Shown here: positions 40,352-48,667 of the stretch, in pieces
Layout: the number at the start of each line of letters is the position of its first letter
Numbering within the stretch: the first letter of the stretch is position 1
From: Spirosoma profusum
GTDB taxonomy: Bacteria > Bacteroidota > Bacteroidia > Cytophagales > Spirosomataceae
Assembly: GCF_014699005.1 (NCBI RefSeq)
Contig: NZ_JACWZY010000026.1
Location: 62,001 to 126,000 of the forward strand
DNA: 64,000 bases
Reading direction: 5' to 3'
Notes under the pieces: model-generated
The model's input: only the letters and a program-made list of their open reading frames with translations
Databases searched by the model: none
Told to the model about the DNA's origin: nothing
Position numbers and translations under genes: made by a program

Positions 40352-41590
40352 ATGCAATCAGCCATAGATACGCCCCTCGATATTCAGAAAATTCGGCAGG
40401 ATTTTCCGGTGCTGGACCAGGAAGTAAACGGCCGTCCGCTGGTGTATTTCGACAATGCGGCTACCAATCAGAAGCCGTTGCCGGTTATTCATGCCCTTAC
40501 CCGGTATTACGAGGGTTACAATGCGAACATTCACCGCGGTATTCACCATCTGGCAGAGTTGGCTACGGCCGCTTTTGAAGCATCGCGTCGGGCCATTCAG
40601 GAGTTTCTGAACGCCAAATACTGGCAGGAAATCATTTTCACGTACGGCACCACCGACGGTATTAATCTGGTGGCCCAAAGTTACGGTCGGCGTTTTTTGA
40701 CCGAAGGCGACGAGATTATCATTTCGACGATGGAGCACCACTCCAACATCGTGCCCTGGCAAATGCTCTGTGAAGAAAAAGGTTGTGTTTTGAAAGTCAT
40801 TCCGGTTGATGATAACGGCGAACTGTTATTGGACGAGTACGAAAAACTCCTGTCGGAACGTACTAAATTAGTGGCATGCGTGCACGTATCGAATTCGCTG
40901 GGAACCATCAATCCTGTTAAAACCATCATCGACAAAGCGCACGCCGTTGGTGCCCTTGTGCTGATCGATGGCGCACAGGCCAGTTCTCATTTAGACCTTG
41001 ATGTACAGGCACTTGACGCCGATTTCTACGTACTGTCGGCGCATAAGCTTTATGGCCCAACGGGTATGGGAGTACTGTATGGCAAGAAAGAAATTCTGGA
41101 TTCCATGCCGCCGTATCGGGGTGGGGGCGAGATGATTAAGGAAGTTACGTTCGCCAAAACGACGTACAATGATCTGCCTTACAAATTTGAAGCCGGTACA
41201 CCGAATATTGCCGACGTAGTGGCCGTGAAAACAGCGCTTGAATACATGGCCAATTTGGGTAAGGAGAATATTGCCACCCACGAACATGACCTGCTTCAGT
41301 ACGCTACCGAGCAACTCACTACGTTGGACGGACTACGTATCATTGGGCAGGCGAAGGAAAAAATTGGGGTTATTTCGTTTGTGATGGACGGGATTCACCA
41401 TCAGGATATTGGCGTTATTCTGGACCAACAGGGTATCGCCGTCAGGACTGGCCACCATTGCACGATGCCGCTGATGCAACGCTTCGGCATTGCCGGAACT
41501 ACGCGAGCCTCCTTTGCCGTTTATAACACCAGAGATGAAGTTGACCGTTTGATTATGGGCCTGCGCCGGGTGCAGAAAATGATGTTGTAA
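40352..41590 (+). CDS. sufS: Cysteine desulfurase SufS
   Basis: The 412-residue PLP enzyme has the SufS/CsdA layout: YFDNAATNQKP at the start, NIHRGIHHLA, TMEHHSNIVPWQ, the PLP-binding Lys232 in LSAHKLYGPTGMGVLYG and the persulfide-forming Cys370 in RTGHHCTMPLM. It takes sulfur from L-cysteine and passes it to SufE for the SufBCD scaffold. The toxin-antitoxin pair begins 26 nt after its stop, followed by sufE. Confidence 0.96.
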   Translation: MQSAIDTPLDIQKIRQDFPVLDQEVNGRPLVYFDNAATNQKPLPVIHALTRYYEGYNANIHRGIHHLAELATAAFEASRRAIQEFLNAKYWQEIIFTYGTTDGINLVAQSYGRRFLTEGDEIIISTMEHHSNIVPWQMLCEEKGCVLKVIPVDDNGELLLDEYEKLLSERTKLVACVHVSNSLGTINPVKTIIDKAHAVGALVLIDGAQASSHLDLDVQALDADFYVLSAHKLYGPTGMGVLYGKKEILDSMPPYRGGGEMIKEVTFAKTTYNDLPYKFEAGTPNIADVVAVKTALEYMANLGKENIATHEHDLLQYATEQLTTLDGLRIIGQAKEKIGVISFVMDGIHHQDIGVILDQQGIAVRTGHHCTMPLMQRFGIAGTTRASFAVYNTRDEVDRLIMGLRRVQKMML

Positions 41591-41616
41591 GAATATCTAA
41601 ACAAACCCTTACAAAC

Positions 41617-41841
41617 ATGGAAGAGGAACTCTTGCTGGATAAAAATCAAGTAATTGAAAGTTTTGGTAATCTGCCAGATAAGGTTACAGCCGATCAATTA
41701 ATTGAGCGCATTTTATTTATACGTTTAATTAATGAGCGACTCTTAGAGGCCAACACAACGCCTGGAACGTCCCATGAGCAGTTCATCAAAGAGTTTGGCG
41801 AATATAAAGCGCAAAAAAAGGCAGAAAAGCAAAGTAGGTAG
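41617..41841 (+). CDS. Putative antitoxin of a type II toxin-antitoxin pair
   Basis: A 74-residue acidic/basic protein (MEEELLLDKNQVIESFGN ... KAQKKAEKQSR) that looks wholly helical, with a lysine-rich tail. Short, charged and directly upstream of a RelE/ParE-type toxin with only 2 nt between the genes, it has the expected size and order for an antitoxin. I cannot place it in a named antitoxin family; no ribbon-helix-helix or HTH is obvious. It is more AT-rich than the suf genes around it, which fits acquisition. Confidence rests mainly on the neighbour. Confidence 0.65.
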   Translation: MEEELLLDKNQVIESFGNLPDKVTADQLIERILFIRLINERLLEANTTPGTSHEQFIKEFGEYKAQKKAEKQSR

Positions 41842-41843
41842 TA

Positions 41844-42128
41844 ATGACATTAATTTGGAATGACGAGGCTAAAGTAGATGTCAGGAAAGCCTACAGTGAT
41901 TATTACAACTATTCATCTTCATTGGCTGATGACTGGTCAGATGAGTTAGCTAAAAAAGTTGAATTACTGTTAAAATTTCCAGAAATGGGACGCAGAGTTC
42001 CTAAGTTTGAGATTAGCTTTATTCGCGAGGTGTTTGTTAGAAAGTATCGGCTTGTTTACCAATTCCAGAATAATATAGTTCGCATTTTGGGAGTTCGTGC
42101 GATGGGCCAACCACTTGGTAGATTTTAA
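41844..42128 (+). CDS. RelE/ParE-superfamily toxin
   Basis: The 94-residue protein fits the ParE/RelE fold: an N-terminal strand MTLIWNDEAKVDVRKAYSDYY, two helices with SDELAKKVELLLKFPEMGR, then the strand block SFIREVFVRKYRLVYQFQ and NIVRILGVRAMGQPL. PEMGRRV followed by IRE and YRLVYQF is the usual ParE signature. ParE toxins poison gyrase, RelE toxins cleave ribosomal mRNA; which applies is unknown. The gene is flanked by 2-nt junctions to the antitoxin before it and sufE after it, so all are probably co-transcribed with sufS. Confidence 0.85.
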   Translation: MTLIWNDEAKVDVRKAYSDYYNYSSSLADDWSDELAKKVELLLKFPEMGRRVPKFEISFIREVFVRKYRLVYQFQNNIVRILGVRAMGQPLGRF

Positions 42129-42130
42129 CT

Positions 42131-42559
42131 ATGACCATTAACGAAAAGCAGGACGAGATTATCGAGGAATTTGATTTGTTCGATGATCAGCTCGATAAGA
42201 CACAGTATATCATCGACTTAGGCAAAAAGTTACCACCTATGCCTGAAGCAAATAAAACCGACGAGAACCGAATTATGGGTTGTCAGTCGAAAGTATGGGT
42301 TGATGCTGAACTGAAAGGCGACAAATTGTATTTTTATGGTGATAGCGAACCCACAGCTCAGATTTCGAAGGGTCTGGTTGGTTTGCTGATCCGCGTATTA
42401 TCGGGCGAAAAACCTGAAGATATTGCTAATGCCGAGCTTTATTTTATTCCGAAAGTGGGCATGGGCAACCTGATTACGTCGCTGCGGGCCGGTGGGCTGG
42501 CGTCGATGATTGAACGAATGAAAGCGTATGGCCGGGCCTATTCAGGCCAAACAGCTTAA
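42131..42559 (+). CDS. sufE: Cysteine desulfuration protein SufE
   Basis: The 142-residue protein matches SufE: KTQYIIDLGKKLPPMPE, the active-site loop ENRIMGCQSKVWVDAEL with persulfide acceptor Cys51, and GLVGLLIRVLSGEKPEDI. SufE takes sulfur from SufS and delivers it to SufB. Its start codon is 2 nt after the toxin stop, so its translation is probably coupled to the toxin gene. A DUF59 gene follows 18 nt later. Confidence 0.95.
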   Translation: MTINEKQDEIIEEFDLFDDQLDKTQYIIDLGKKLPPMPEANKTDENRIMGCQSKVWVDAELKGDKLYFYGDSEPTAQISKGLVGLLIRVLSGEKPEDIANAELYFIPKVGMGNLITSLRAGGLASMIERMKAYGRAYSGQTA

Positions 42560-42577
42560 TTTATAGAAAGCACAGCA

Positions 42578-42889
42578 ATGACTGACGAAGAATTAAAAGA
42601 ACAGGTTGTACTCGCGCTGAAAGGCGTATACGACCCCGAAATTCCGGTGGATGTGTATGAACTGGGGCTAATTTACGAAATCAAGATATTTCCGGTCAAC
42701 AACGTGTATATCCTGATGACGCTGACGTCGCCCTCGTGCCCATCGGCAGGTTCAATTCCGGCCGAAATCGAAGAGAAAGTCCGGGCCATCGAAGGTGTCA
42801 ACGACGTAAGTGTGGAATTGACATTCGATCCGCCTTATTCCACCGAACTTATGTCGGAAGTCGCTAAATTAGAATTGGGATTTATGTAA
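42578..42889 (+). CDS. MIP18/DUF59-family Fe-S protein (SufT-like)
   Basis: The 103-residue protein has the DUF59/MIP18 signature KGVYDPEIPVDVYELGLIY and the conserved TSPSCPSAG with the reactive cysteine, followed by VSVELTFDPPYS. In Fe-S operons such proteins (SufT) help cluster maturation or transfer to target proteins. It follows sufE by 18 nt in the same operon. A PaaD-like role in phenylacetate metabolism is excluded by context. Confidence 0.92.
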   Translation: MTDEELKEQVVLALKGVYDPEIPVDVYELGLIYEIKIFPVNNVYILMTLTSPSCPSAGSIPAEIEEKVRAIEGVNDVSVELTFDPPYSTELMSEVAKLELGFM

Positions 42890-42998
42890 GAATAAGTCGT
42901 TAGTCAAGAGTCATCAGTCGATAGTCAACCAAGAGAAGCACTAACGACTAAAGACTATAGACTGACGACTAGTAACTAATTGACTAACAACTAAAATT
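42890..42998. repeat. Low-complexity GTCGTTAGTCA/GACTAACGAC spacer
   Basis: Between the DUF59 and bacilliredoxin genes the sequence is built from variants of GTCGTTAGTCAAG and its complement (ACTAACGACTAAAGACTATAGACTGACGACTAG...), which can fold into imperfect hairpins. Similar spacers lie at 7590-7650, 8320-8380, 43436-43498 and 63750-63905. Confidence 0.6.
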
Positions 42999-43430
42999 AT
43001 GTATCCTCCTCATTTGCTTGTCCCGATGCGGGAAGACCTGACCAGCGTTGGGTTTGAAGAATTGACCACTGCCGACGACGTAGTGAACACGATGGAAAAC
43101 GCCCAGGGCACCATGCTGGTCGTTGTGAATTCGGTTTGTGGTTGTGCTGCCGGGGCAGCCCGTCCGGGTGTAAAAGCTGCATTGGCGTTGAGCCCAGTGA
43201 AGCCCGATAAAATGGTAACCGTTTTTGCTGGTGGCGATTTGGAAGCAACCGCGAAAATGCGGGAATACCTGCTGCCATATCCGCCATCTTCGCCAGCTAT
43301 TGGCATTTTCAAAGATGGTGACCTGGTGCATTTCATTGAGCGGCACCACATCGAAGGTCGTTCGGCGCAGATGATTGCCCAGCACCTCGAAATGGCGCTT
43401 GAGGAATTCTGCACGCCAGCGAATGCGTAA
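42999..43430 (+). CDS. Bacilliredoxin (BrxA/BrxB, YphP/YqiW family)
   Basis: A 143-residue thioredoxin-fold protein with the unusual active site SVCGCAAG (Cys47-Gly-Cys49) that defines bacilliredoxins, plus MYPPHLLVPMREDL at the start and RHHIEGRSAQMIAQHL near the end. In Bacillus these proteins remove bacillithiol from mixed disulfides; whether this organism uses bacillithiol is not shown here. It is downstream of the suf genes after a 109-bp repeat spacer, so a redox link to Fe-S assembly is plausible. Confidence 0.93.
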   Translation: MYPPHLLVPMREDLTSVGFEELTTADDVVNTMENAQGTMLVVVNSVCGCAAGAARPGVKAALALSPVKPDKMVTVFAGGDLEATAKMREYLLPYPPSSPAIGIFKDGDLVHFIERHHIEGRSAQMIAQHLEMALEEFCTPANA

Positions 43431-43435
43431 AAAGT

Positions 43436-43498
43436 AAGTCGTTAGTCAAGCGTCGTTAGTGTTCCGAGAGAGTACTGACGACGATTGACTAACGACTT
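43436..43498. terminator. 14-bp hairpin between convergent bacilliredoxin and radical SAM genes
   Basis: AAGTCGTTAGTCAA (43436-43449) pairs perfectly with 43485-43498, with partial pairing further inside and a T-run at the plus-strand end. It sits between two convergent stops and probably ends both transcripts. It belongs to the GTCGTTAGTCA spacer family. Confidence 0.7.
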
Positions 43499-43500
43499 TT

Positions 43501-44523
43501 TTATGCCCATACTTTTGTGCCTTCAGTGCAGTTGCGGCACATCTCTATTTCGGAGCGGGAACGTAATAGCGTCTGTCGGAAATCGGTGTAGGCGTCGCCC
43601 TGCCACAGCTCAGTAAATGATTCCGTTTGGAGGTTGCCAAGGCGATGATGGGCGTCTTTATCGAAGCAGCACGGCACCACAAGGCCATCCCACGTAATGA
43701 CGCAGGAGTGCCACATTTTCCAGCAGTGGTCACCAAATCCATTCTTGATCTGGTACGTTCCATCGGTCTGCGCAGCGTAACGGCTGTATTTATCCAGCGT
43801 TGGAATTAAATCAGAACCGTGCGCATAGTCATAAATCTGCGCCGTTTTCAGGCCAATTTCATCTACGCCCAGCTCGCGGGCTAGTTTTTTTACTTCAGCA
43901 ATCTGATGCTCATTCGGTTTCACCACCAGAAACTGGAACACTACGTGGGGCGTCCTTGATTTCAATTCCTTTTTCCAACGTAGTATGTTCTTTGTGCCCT
44001 CAAGCACCTTTTCAAGCTTCCCTCCTACCCGATACTGCTCATATACTTCCTGCGTAGTGCCATCAATGGAAATAATCAATCGGTCGAGGCCAGACTCAAC
44101 AGTTTTGCGGGCGTTGGCGTCAGTAAGGTAGTGCGCGTTTGTGCTGGTGGCTGTGTAGATGTTACGTTCGGTAGCGTAACGTACTAAATCCAGAAATTGC
44201 GGATGCAGGTACGGCTCTCCCTGAAAATAAAAGATCAGATACAGCAGTGTTTCGTGCAGTTCGTCGATGGTACGTTTGTAAAGCTCTTCGCCCAGCATTC
44301 CCGTTGGCCGCGTGAACGAACGTAGCCCACTAGGACACTCGGGACAGCGCAGGTTGCAGGACGTAGTAGGTTCGAATGATACCGACATGGGTAATCCTCG
44401 CTGCACGGGCCGACCAGTCTGCTTTGCTACGTAATAACTCGACAGCACCTTGAGCGCATTCGCCACCCGCCTGGGCGTGAGTTTGGATGCAAAATTAAGG
44501 CCGTCGATCAGGTTGCGATTCAT
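43501..44523 (-). CDS. Radical SAM/SPASM-domain protein
   Basis: The 340-residue protein has the radical SAM cluster motif CNLRCPEC with Cys56, Cys60 and Cys63, followed by YFQGEPYLHPQFLDLV, and a C-terminal SPASM domain with HSCVITWDGLVVPCCFDKD and CRNCTEG that binds an auxiliary Fe-S cluster. SPASM enzymes modify peptides, sugars or other proteins. No precursor peptide or partner gene is evident nearby, so the substrate is unknown. It depends on the Fe-S clusters made by the adjacent suf operon. Confidence 0.92.
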   Translation of the reverse strand: MNRNLIDGLNFASKLTPRRVANALKVLSSYYVAKQTGRPVQRGLPMSVSFEPTTSCNLRCPECPSGLRSFTRPTGMLGEELYKRTIDELHETLLYLIFYFQGEPYLHPQFLDLVRYATERNIYTATSTNAHYLTDANARKTVESGLDRLIISIDGTTQEVYEQYRVGGKLEKVLEGTKNILRWKKELKSRTPHVVFQFLVVKPNEHQIAEVKKLARELGVDEIGLKTAQIYDYAHGSDLIPTLDKYSRYAAQTDGTYQIKNGFGDHCWKMWHSCVITWDGLVVPCCFDKDAHHRLGNLQTESFTELWQGDAYTDFRQTLLRSRSEIEMCRNCTEGTKVWA

Positions 44524-44639
44524 GCTGGCAAAGGTACAACGTAGTACGTTACGTACCCGAAGACATATTCGATATGTACAAGTTGGTCGCGTATCTGCAG
44601 GCCAGCAGCAACTAGGTTAGAGAGAAGCAATAGAATGTA

Positions 44640-45185
44640 TTAGCCCAACAACTGATTTACCGAAATTGTGAAGTCTTCCAGCACAGGGTAAGCGGAGCAA
44701 ATGTCATCATCAGAGCAAATTTGCACTGTTTTTCGAGATGTGTACACATGCACCTCGGCGTTTTCAGGGTAGATATGCCAGAGCACTTGTACCCCCGCTT
44801 TGAACTATTCAATACGTTTCGCTTCTATCTTCTCGCCCTCATCAGTGGGCGAAATTACTTCGATGCAAAATGCAGCAATGGGTTCATTTTCTTCATCACG
44901 AATCTGCTCATCAGAAAAATAAGCCATGTCAGGTCGTCGCATCTGAATGCCGGTAAGCACTACGTCCTGTTCGCAGATGAGTTCACCTCCTGCTTTGTGT
45001 GCACTAGTCTGTAGAAAAAGTCGGTTAAGTTGTCTGATCAGCTGTAGATGCTTGCGCTCCATGCTTGCAAATCTGATTAGTTCGCCGTCGTTCCATTCGT
45101 ATTTGAAGCCATCAGTAGGCTCAAAACGAAGAAATTCCTCGAACGTAGTGGGAATAACCATTGGTTGATATGTCGTCTCTAGCAT
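44640..45185 (-). pseudogene. Uma2-family gene interrupted by one in-frame amber codon
   Basis: The frame starts at 45185 (MLETTYQPMVIPTTFEEF) and reads 126 codons with Uma2 features (GFKYEWNDGELIRFAS, MRRPDMAYFSD, AAFCIEVISPTDEG) to a TAG at 44807-44805. Without any frame change it continues for 54 more codons with the missing family C-terminus: FKAGVQVLWHIYPE, VHVYTSRKTVQI and YPVLEDFTISVNQLLG, then TAA at 44642-44640. A tyrosine codon (TAT or TAC) is the likely original at the stop, since KRIEYFKAGVQ fits the family. Total length about 180 codons is normal for Uma2. Confidence 0.88.
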
Positions 45186-45246
45186 GGTCGTAAGAGATGA
45201 TTTCGATGAACTATTCTCTGCAAGATACCCAGCGTAACAGATTAAA

Positions 45247-47268
45247 TCAAGCGGCAGACATCCGCCAAACGCAGCAACCAGCTTCTTCGAAAATCAGTTC
45301 GCCAGATGGAATGTTGGTAAGTGTTTGGGGCTTTTTCCCCGTTAGACTAGCCACAAAAATGTATCCTTCCGACGTAGATTCGGTGTGCGTCCAGGCGATA
45401 TAGGATTCTTTTTCGCCCGGCGTGGATGCGCCCGGCTTGGATGCGCCGGGAGCTACTAACCAGCGCGTTTTCTTACCAGCTATGGATGGCCAGATGCTTT
45501 CGGCAAAAAGACGGATTTTCAGTATGGAATCAAATTGATCAGCGTTTTGCCCCCAGATAAAAGGCCCGTGCGTTACCTTATCCAACTCGCGGTCGTCTTC
45601 AATATGAAAGACGTAGAGTTTACTATATTCTTCGTTGGCACCCCGTTTTTCGTGCAAATTGCGCACTTCGAAACCCAGCCCGACGTAGCTGGGCATATCG
45701 GTTAAAAACAGTGCCGTAAAATAGCGAAATACATTTCCCGTCTGGTAAAACTGGTCGAATCGTGGATCATCTTTATCGGCGGTGATAACGGTGAAATTGG
45801 GCGCAAACCGACGCGTTTTCAGGTGCTCGTAGTACGTAGCAAACTGTTGATTAAACTCAGCCGAACCAACGACCATTGACTGCAAATCGCCCAGAGTCGA
45901 ATCGGCTTCTATGGCTTCCAGATGGTCGGGTTCGTTGCCATAACCCATCGTATCGGGCGGGGCCAGAAACGTTTCGGCGAAAAAACCATAATACGGTACG
46001 TTCACCTGCACATATTTCTTTATGGCACGTAGCGGGTCATACCAATCATCTACAGTTGCCGGAACGCCTTCAGAACGCATCTGCACATGGGCCATATCGC
46101 CCCGCATAAAATCGAAATTATATTTCCGCTGGCAATCAGCCACTTGCCGACAGATATAATCCCAGGCGGGTTGATTCGGTCGACTGAAGTCAAGTTCCCA
46201 GTTCTGATTATTGTCCTTCGATTCGTAGAAACGATAACGCGCCAGCGGCCCAAACACCCGCGACATGGGTTCTGGATTGTCGAAAGCGTATTGATACCAC
46301 GTCTGGCCATATTCGTCCATTACGTAATCATTCGCGTCGATATGCAGTCCTCGATACGGTGGCGCCATCGTCATGGGTAGCGTTTCATAACCTTGCCCGA
46401 CCAGATGCCGAATCAGCGCAATTCGCCTATTGAGCCGTCCCTGATAATCGTGTGGGTAACCGAATAAAATTTGCTGACGCAGACTATCGCTAAATCCAAT
46501 AGGCCCTGAAGCAACGGAGAAAAAAGCATCTTTGGAGAAGGCTAGTGGTGTTCCATCGGCGGCTCCGTGAAATTTCAGAAACTGCCAGATCGCTTCCTCA
46601 ACGTAGCGATACACCAGATTCGAGTGATCGAGGAGTTGGTTAGGTTTACCTGATTTTTCGTCGCGCTGAACCCACTCGAACAGCGACGGACAGGTAAGCA
46701 CCATCTCCGAAAACCGGTCGGTGTGCGGAATCACGTCCATACCGACGGTACGTCCCATCGCGTGTAATACGTTGATAACTACTTTTAGTTGTTTTTCAAC
46801 TGAGTTGAGCGCCGGTACGTATTTCGCCAGTTCTACATCGAAAAATTCGGGATTGATCTGCCAGCTCACCATCCCGTATAAACTTCCGACAACGCCTGGC
46901 TCCCAGATCGGCAGCAGGTGAATACTGTCGTGGCTGGCGGGCAGGGTCAATACGTAGTCGATGATGTTCCAGAATGAGCCAATGGTCCTGACATTGATAC
47001 CGACCATGTTGCTACGTTTCAGCCATGTCCCATCCGATAAGTTTTTTACCGGGCTATCGATGGTTTCGTTGGGATCGAGGGCGCGACGTAGCATCTCATT
47101 TCCCAACCGTTTGTGCAGTATGTCGAGTGTCTGATACACCGTAAACGCTACGGCCGTTTGCGGGAGCAAATGCGGAACAAACGATAAACGACCTGACTGA
47201 TAGGCCTCTACGTGTATCCCGTATTCCCGATACCAGTCGGCTTGCAAATCGGTAATTGTCTTCGGCAT
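45247..47268 (-). CDS. GH13-like (alpha-amylase-type) glycosidase, cytoplasmic
   Basis: The 673-residue protein has no signal peptide. Segments recall the conserved regions of GH13 enzymes: GMDVIPHTDRF (Asp184; region I), FDFMRGDMAHV (Arg389, Asp391 as nucleophile candidate; region II), YGFFAETF (Glu432 as acid/base candidate; region III) and ITADKDDPRFD (Asp500/501; region IV). The spacing suits an (alpha/beta)8 barrel with insertions. The N-terminal 100 residues and C-terminal 100 (beta domain) are not recognised. It does not match the common GH13 types I know, so its substrate is open. Confidence 0.75.
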   Translation of the reverse strand: MPKTITDLQADWYREYGIHVEAYQSGRLSFVPHLLPQTAVAFTVYQTLDILHKRLGNEMLRRALDPNETIDSPVKNLSDGTWLKRSNMVGINVRTIGSFWNIIDYVLTLPASHDSIHLLPIWEPGVVGSLYGMVSWQINPEFFDVELAKYVPALNSVEKQLKVVINVLHAMGRTVGMDVIPHTDRFSEMVLTCPSLFEWVQRDEKSGKPNQLLDHSNLVYRYVEEAIWQFLKFHGAADGTPLAFSKDAFFSVASGPIGFSDSLRQQILFGYPHDYQGRLNRRIALIRHLVGQGYETLPMTMAPPYRGLHIDANDYVMDEYGQTWYQYAFDNPEPMSRVFGPLARYRFYESKDNNQNWELDFSRPNQPAWDYICRQVADCQRKYNFDFMRGDMAHVQMRSEGVPATVDDWYDPLRAIKKYVQVNVPYYGFFAETFLAPPDTMGYGNEPDHLEAIEADSTLGDLQSMVVGSAEFNQQFATYYEHLKTRRFAPNFTVITADKDDPRFDQFYQTGNVFRYFTALFLTDMPSYVGLGFEVRNLHEKRGANEEYSKLYVFHIEDDRELDKVTHGPFIWGQNADQFDSILKIRLFAESIWPSIAGKKTRWLVAPGASKPGASTPGEKESYIAWTHTESTSEGYIFVASLTGKKPQTLTNIPSGELIFEEAGCCVWRMSAA

Positions 47269-47405
47269 AAAGCAAATGTAAAGGGTTTTCCTAAAAACAA
47301 AATCACGCCGTTTTTGTCATTCGTAAGGCGTAGGAATCTTTCTCCGACGACTCATATTTTTTACTCCTTTAATGCCGTTATCATTGAAGCCAGTCCGGCA
47401 ACATC

Positions 47406-48527
47406 ATGGCCGATCAAATAGACGTACTTATCATTGGCGGAGGACTTGCCGGCCTGGTCAGCGCCCTCGAACTGATCAAAGCTGGCCATTCGGTTACGCT
47501 TGTCGAACGAAAAACCTACCCATTTCACAAGGTTTGTGGTGAGTACGTTTCCAATGAAGTCCGACGTTACGTCGAATCGCTGGGGGTAGATTTAGCCAGG
47601 ATTGGCGTTGCTGATATTCACCGACTTCAGGTGTCCGCGCCGTCGGGCCGATCGCTGGAAAGTGAGCTGGACTTAGGTGGTTTCGGCATTAGTCGGTATC
47701 GATTTGATAACGAATTGTATCAGCTTGGCAAAGCGGCTGGCGTGCGGTTTCTGCTTAATAAACAGGTCGATACCGTTACGTTCCAGGAAGCGCAAAACGG
47801 CTCGTTTACAGCCTTGCTCAACGACGGACAACTTCTGACTAGCCGATTGGTTATTGGCGCGTATGGTAAGCGGTCGAAATTAGACCGGACACTTAACCGG
47901 GCATTTACGCAACGCCCTTCACCCTATCTGGGTGTCAAATACCATATCCAGTTACCCTTTCCCGACGATACAATTGCGCTGCATAATTTCCCGCATGGAT
48001 ATTGCGGGCTATCTGCGATTGAGGACAATCGCTACTGCCTATGCTACCTGACCACGCGCGAACATTTGCGTCGGTTTGGTGCCATTCCGCAGATGGAACA
48101 AGCTGTTTTGTACCAGAATCCGCATTTGAGAAACGTTTTTGAAAACGCCCGTTTTCTGTACGACAAACCCGAAGTCATCAACGAAATATCGTTTGCACCG
48201 AAGCGGGCCGTCGAAAATCATATGCTGATGGCGGGCGATTCGGCAGGTTTGATAACGCCACTCTGCGGCAATGGCATGGCAATGGCGATTCACAGTGCGC
48301 GACTGGTCAGTAGTCTGTCCACTACGTTCTTACAAGGGCAAATCAGCCGAACGCAGCTCGAAGATCAGTACCAGCGTCGGTGGTCGGCGCAGTTTACCCG
48401 GCGGCTATGGTTTGGCCGCCATATTCAGCAATTATTTGGACATCCATTACTTACCGAAGTTACTGTACGCACGTTCGCTACGTTCAAACCGGCACTACGT
48501 ATGCTCATTCGGCAAACGCATGGGTGA
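47406..48527 (+). CDS. Geranylgeranyl-reductase-like FAD oxidoreductase
   Basis: A 373-residue flavoprotein with the FAD Rossmann motif VLIIGGGLAGLVSALEL (about 7-23), the family's KVCGEYVSNEV (about 42-53) and the C-terminal GD motif MAGDSAGLITPLCGNGMAMA. This pattern is that of geranylgeranyl-reductase-related enzymes, which in Bacteroidota reduce isoprenoid or polyene double bonds or act in pigment (flexirubin-like) or lipid pathways. No such cluster is visible here, so the substrate is unknown. A long palindrome follows its stop. Confidence 0.85.
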   Translation: MADQIDVLIIGGGLAGLVSALELIKAGHSVTLVERKTYPFHKVCGEYVSNEVRRYVESLGVDLARIGVADIHRLQVSAPSGRSLESELDLGGFGISRYRFDNELYQLGKAAGVRFLLNKQVDTVTFQEAQNGSFTALLNDGQLLTSRLVIGAYGKRSKLDRTLNRAFTQRPSPYLGVKYHIQLPFPDDTIALHNFPHGYCGLSAIEDNRYCLCYLTTREHLRRFGAIPQMEQAVLYQNPHLRNVFENARFLYDKPEVINEISFAPKRAVENHMLMAGDSAGLITPLCGNGMAMAIHSARLVSSLSTTFLQGQISRTQLEDQYQRRWSAQFTRRLWFGRHIQQLFGHPLLTEVTVRTFATFKPALRMLIRQTHG

Positions 48528-48535
48528 AAGGTTGT

Positions 48536-48664
48536 TGTAGAGACCGGTCCGCCGTTGCGGAGGCATGCCTTGTCTCCTATGCGTCAGCAATAAACCATAC
48601 GGATATGAGAACCATCCGGTCATGAGACAAGGCATGCCTCCGCAACGGCGGACCGGCCTCTACA
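48536..48664. repeat. 41-bp inverted repeat (GGCATGCCTTGTCTC family)
   Basis: Arms 48536-48576 and 48624-48664 pair with one mismatch around a 47-nt spacer. It lies between the convergent flavoprotein and exported-protein stops, ending 3 nt before the latter's stop. There is no coding content. Confidence 0.9.
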
Positions 48665-48667
48665 CAG

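Noticed and set aside
44721..45014. 97-codon plus-strand frame over the broken Uma2 gene
   Set aside because: It is antisense to the Uma2 frame, whose family motifs are clear on the minus strand.
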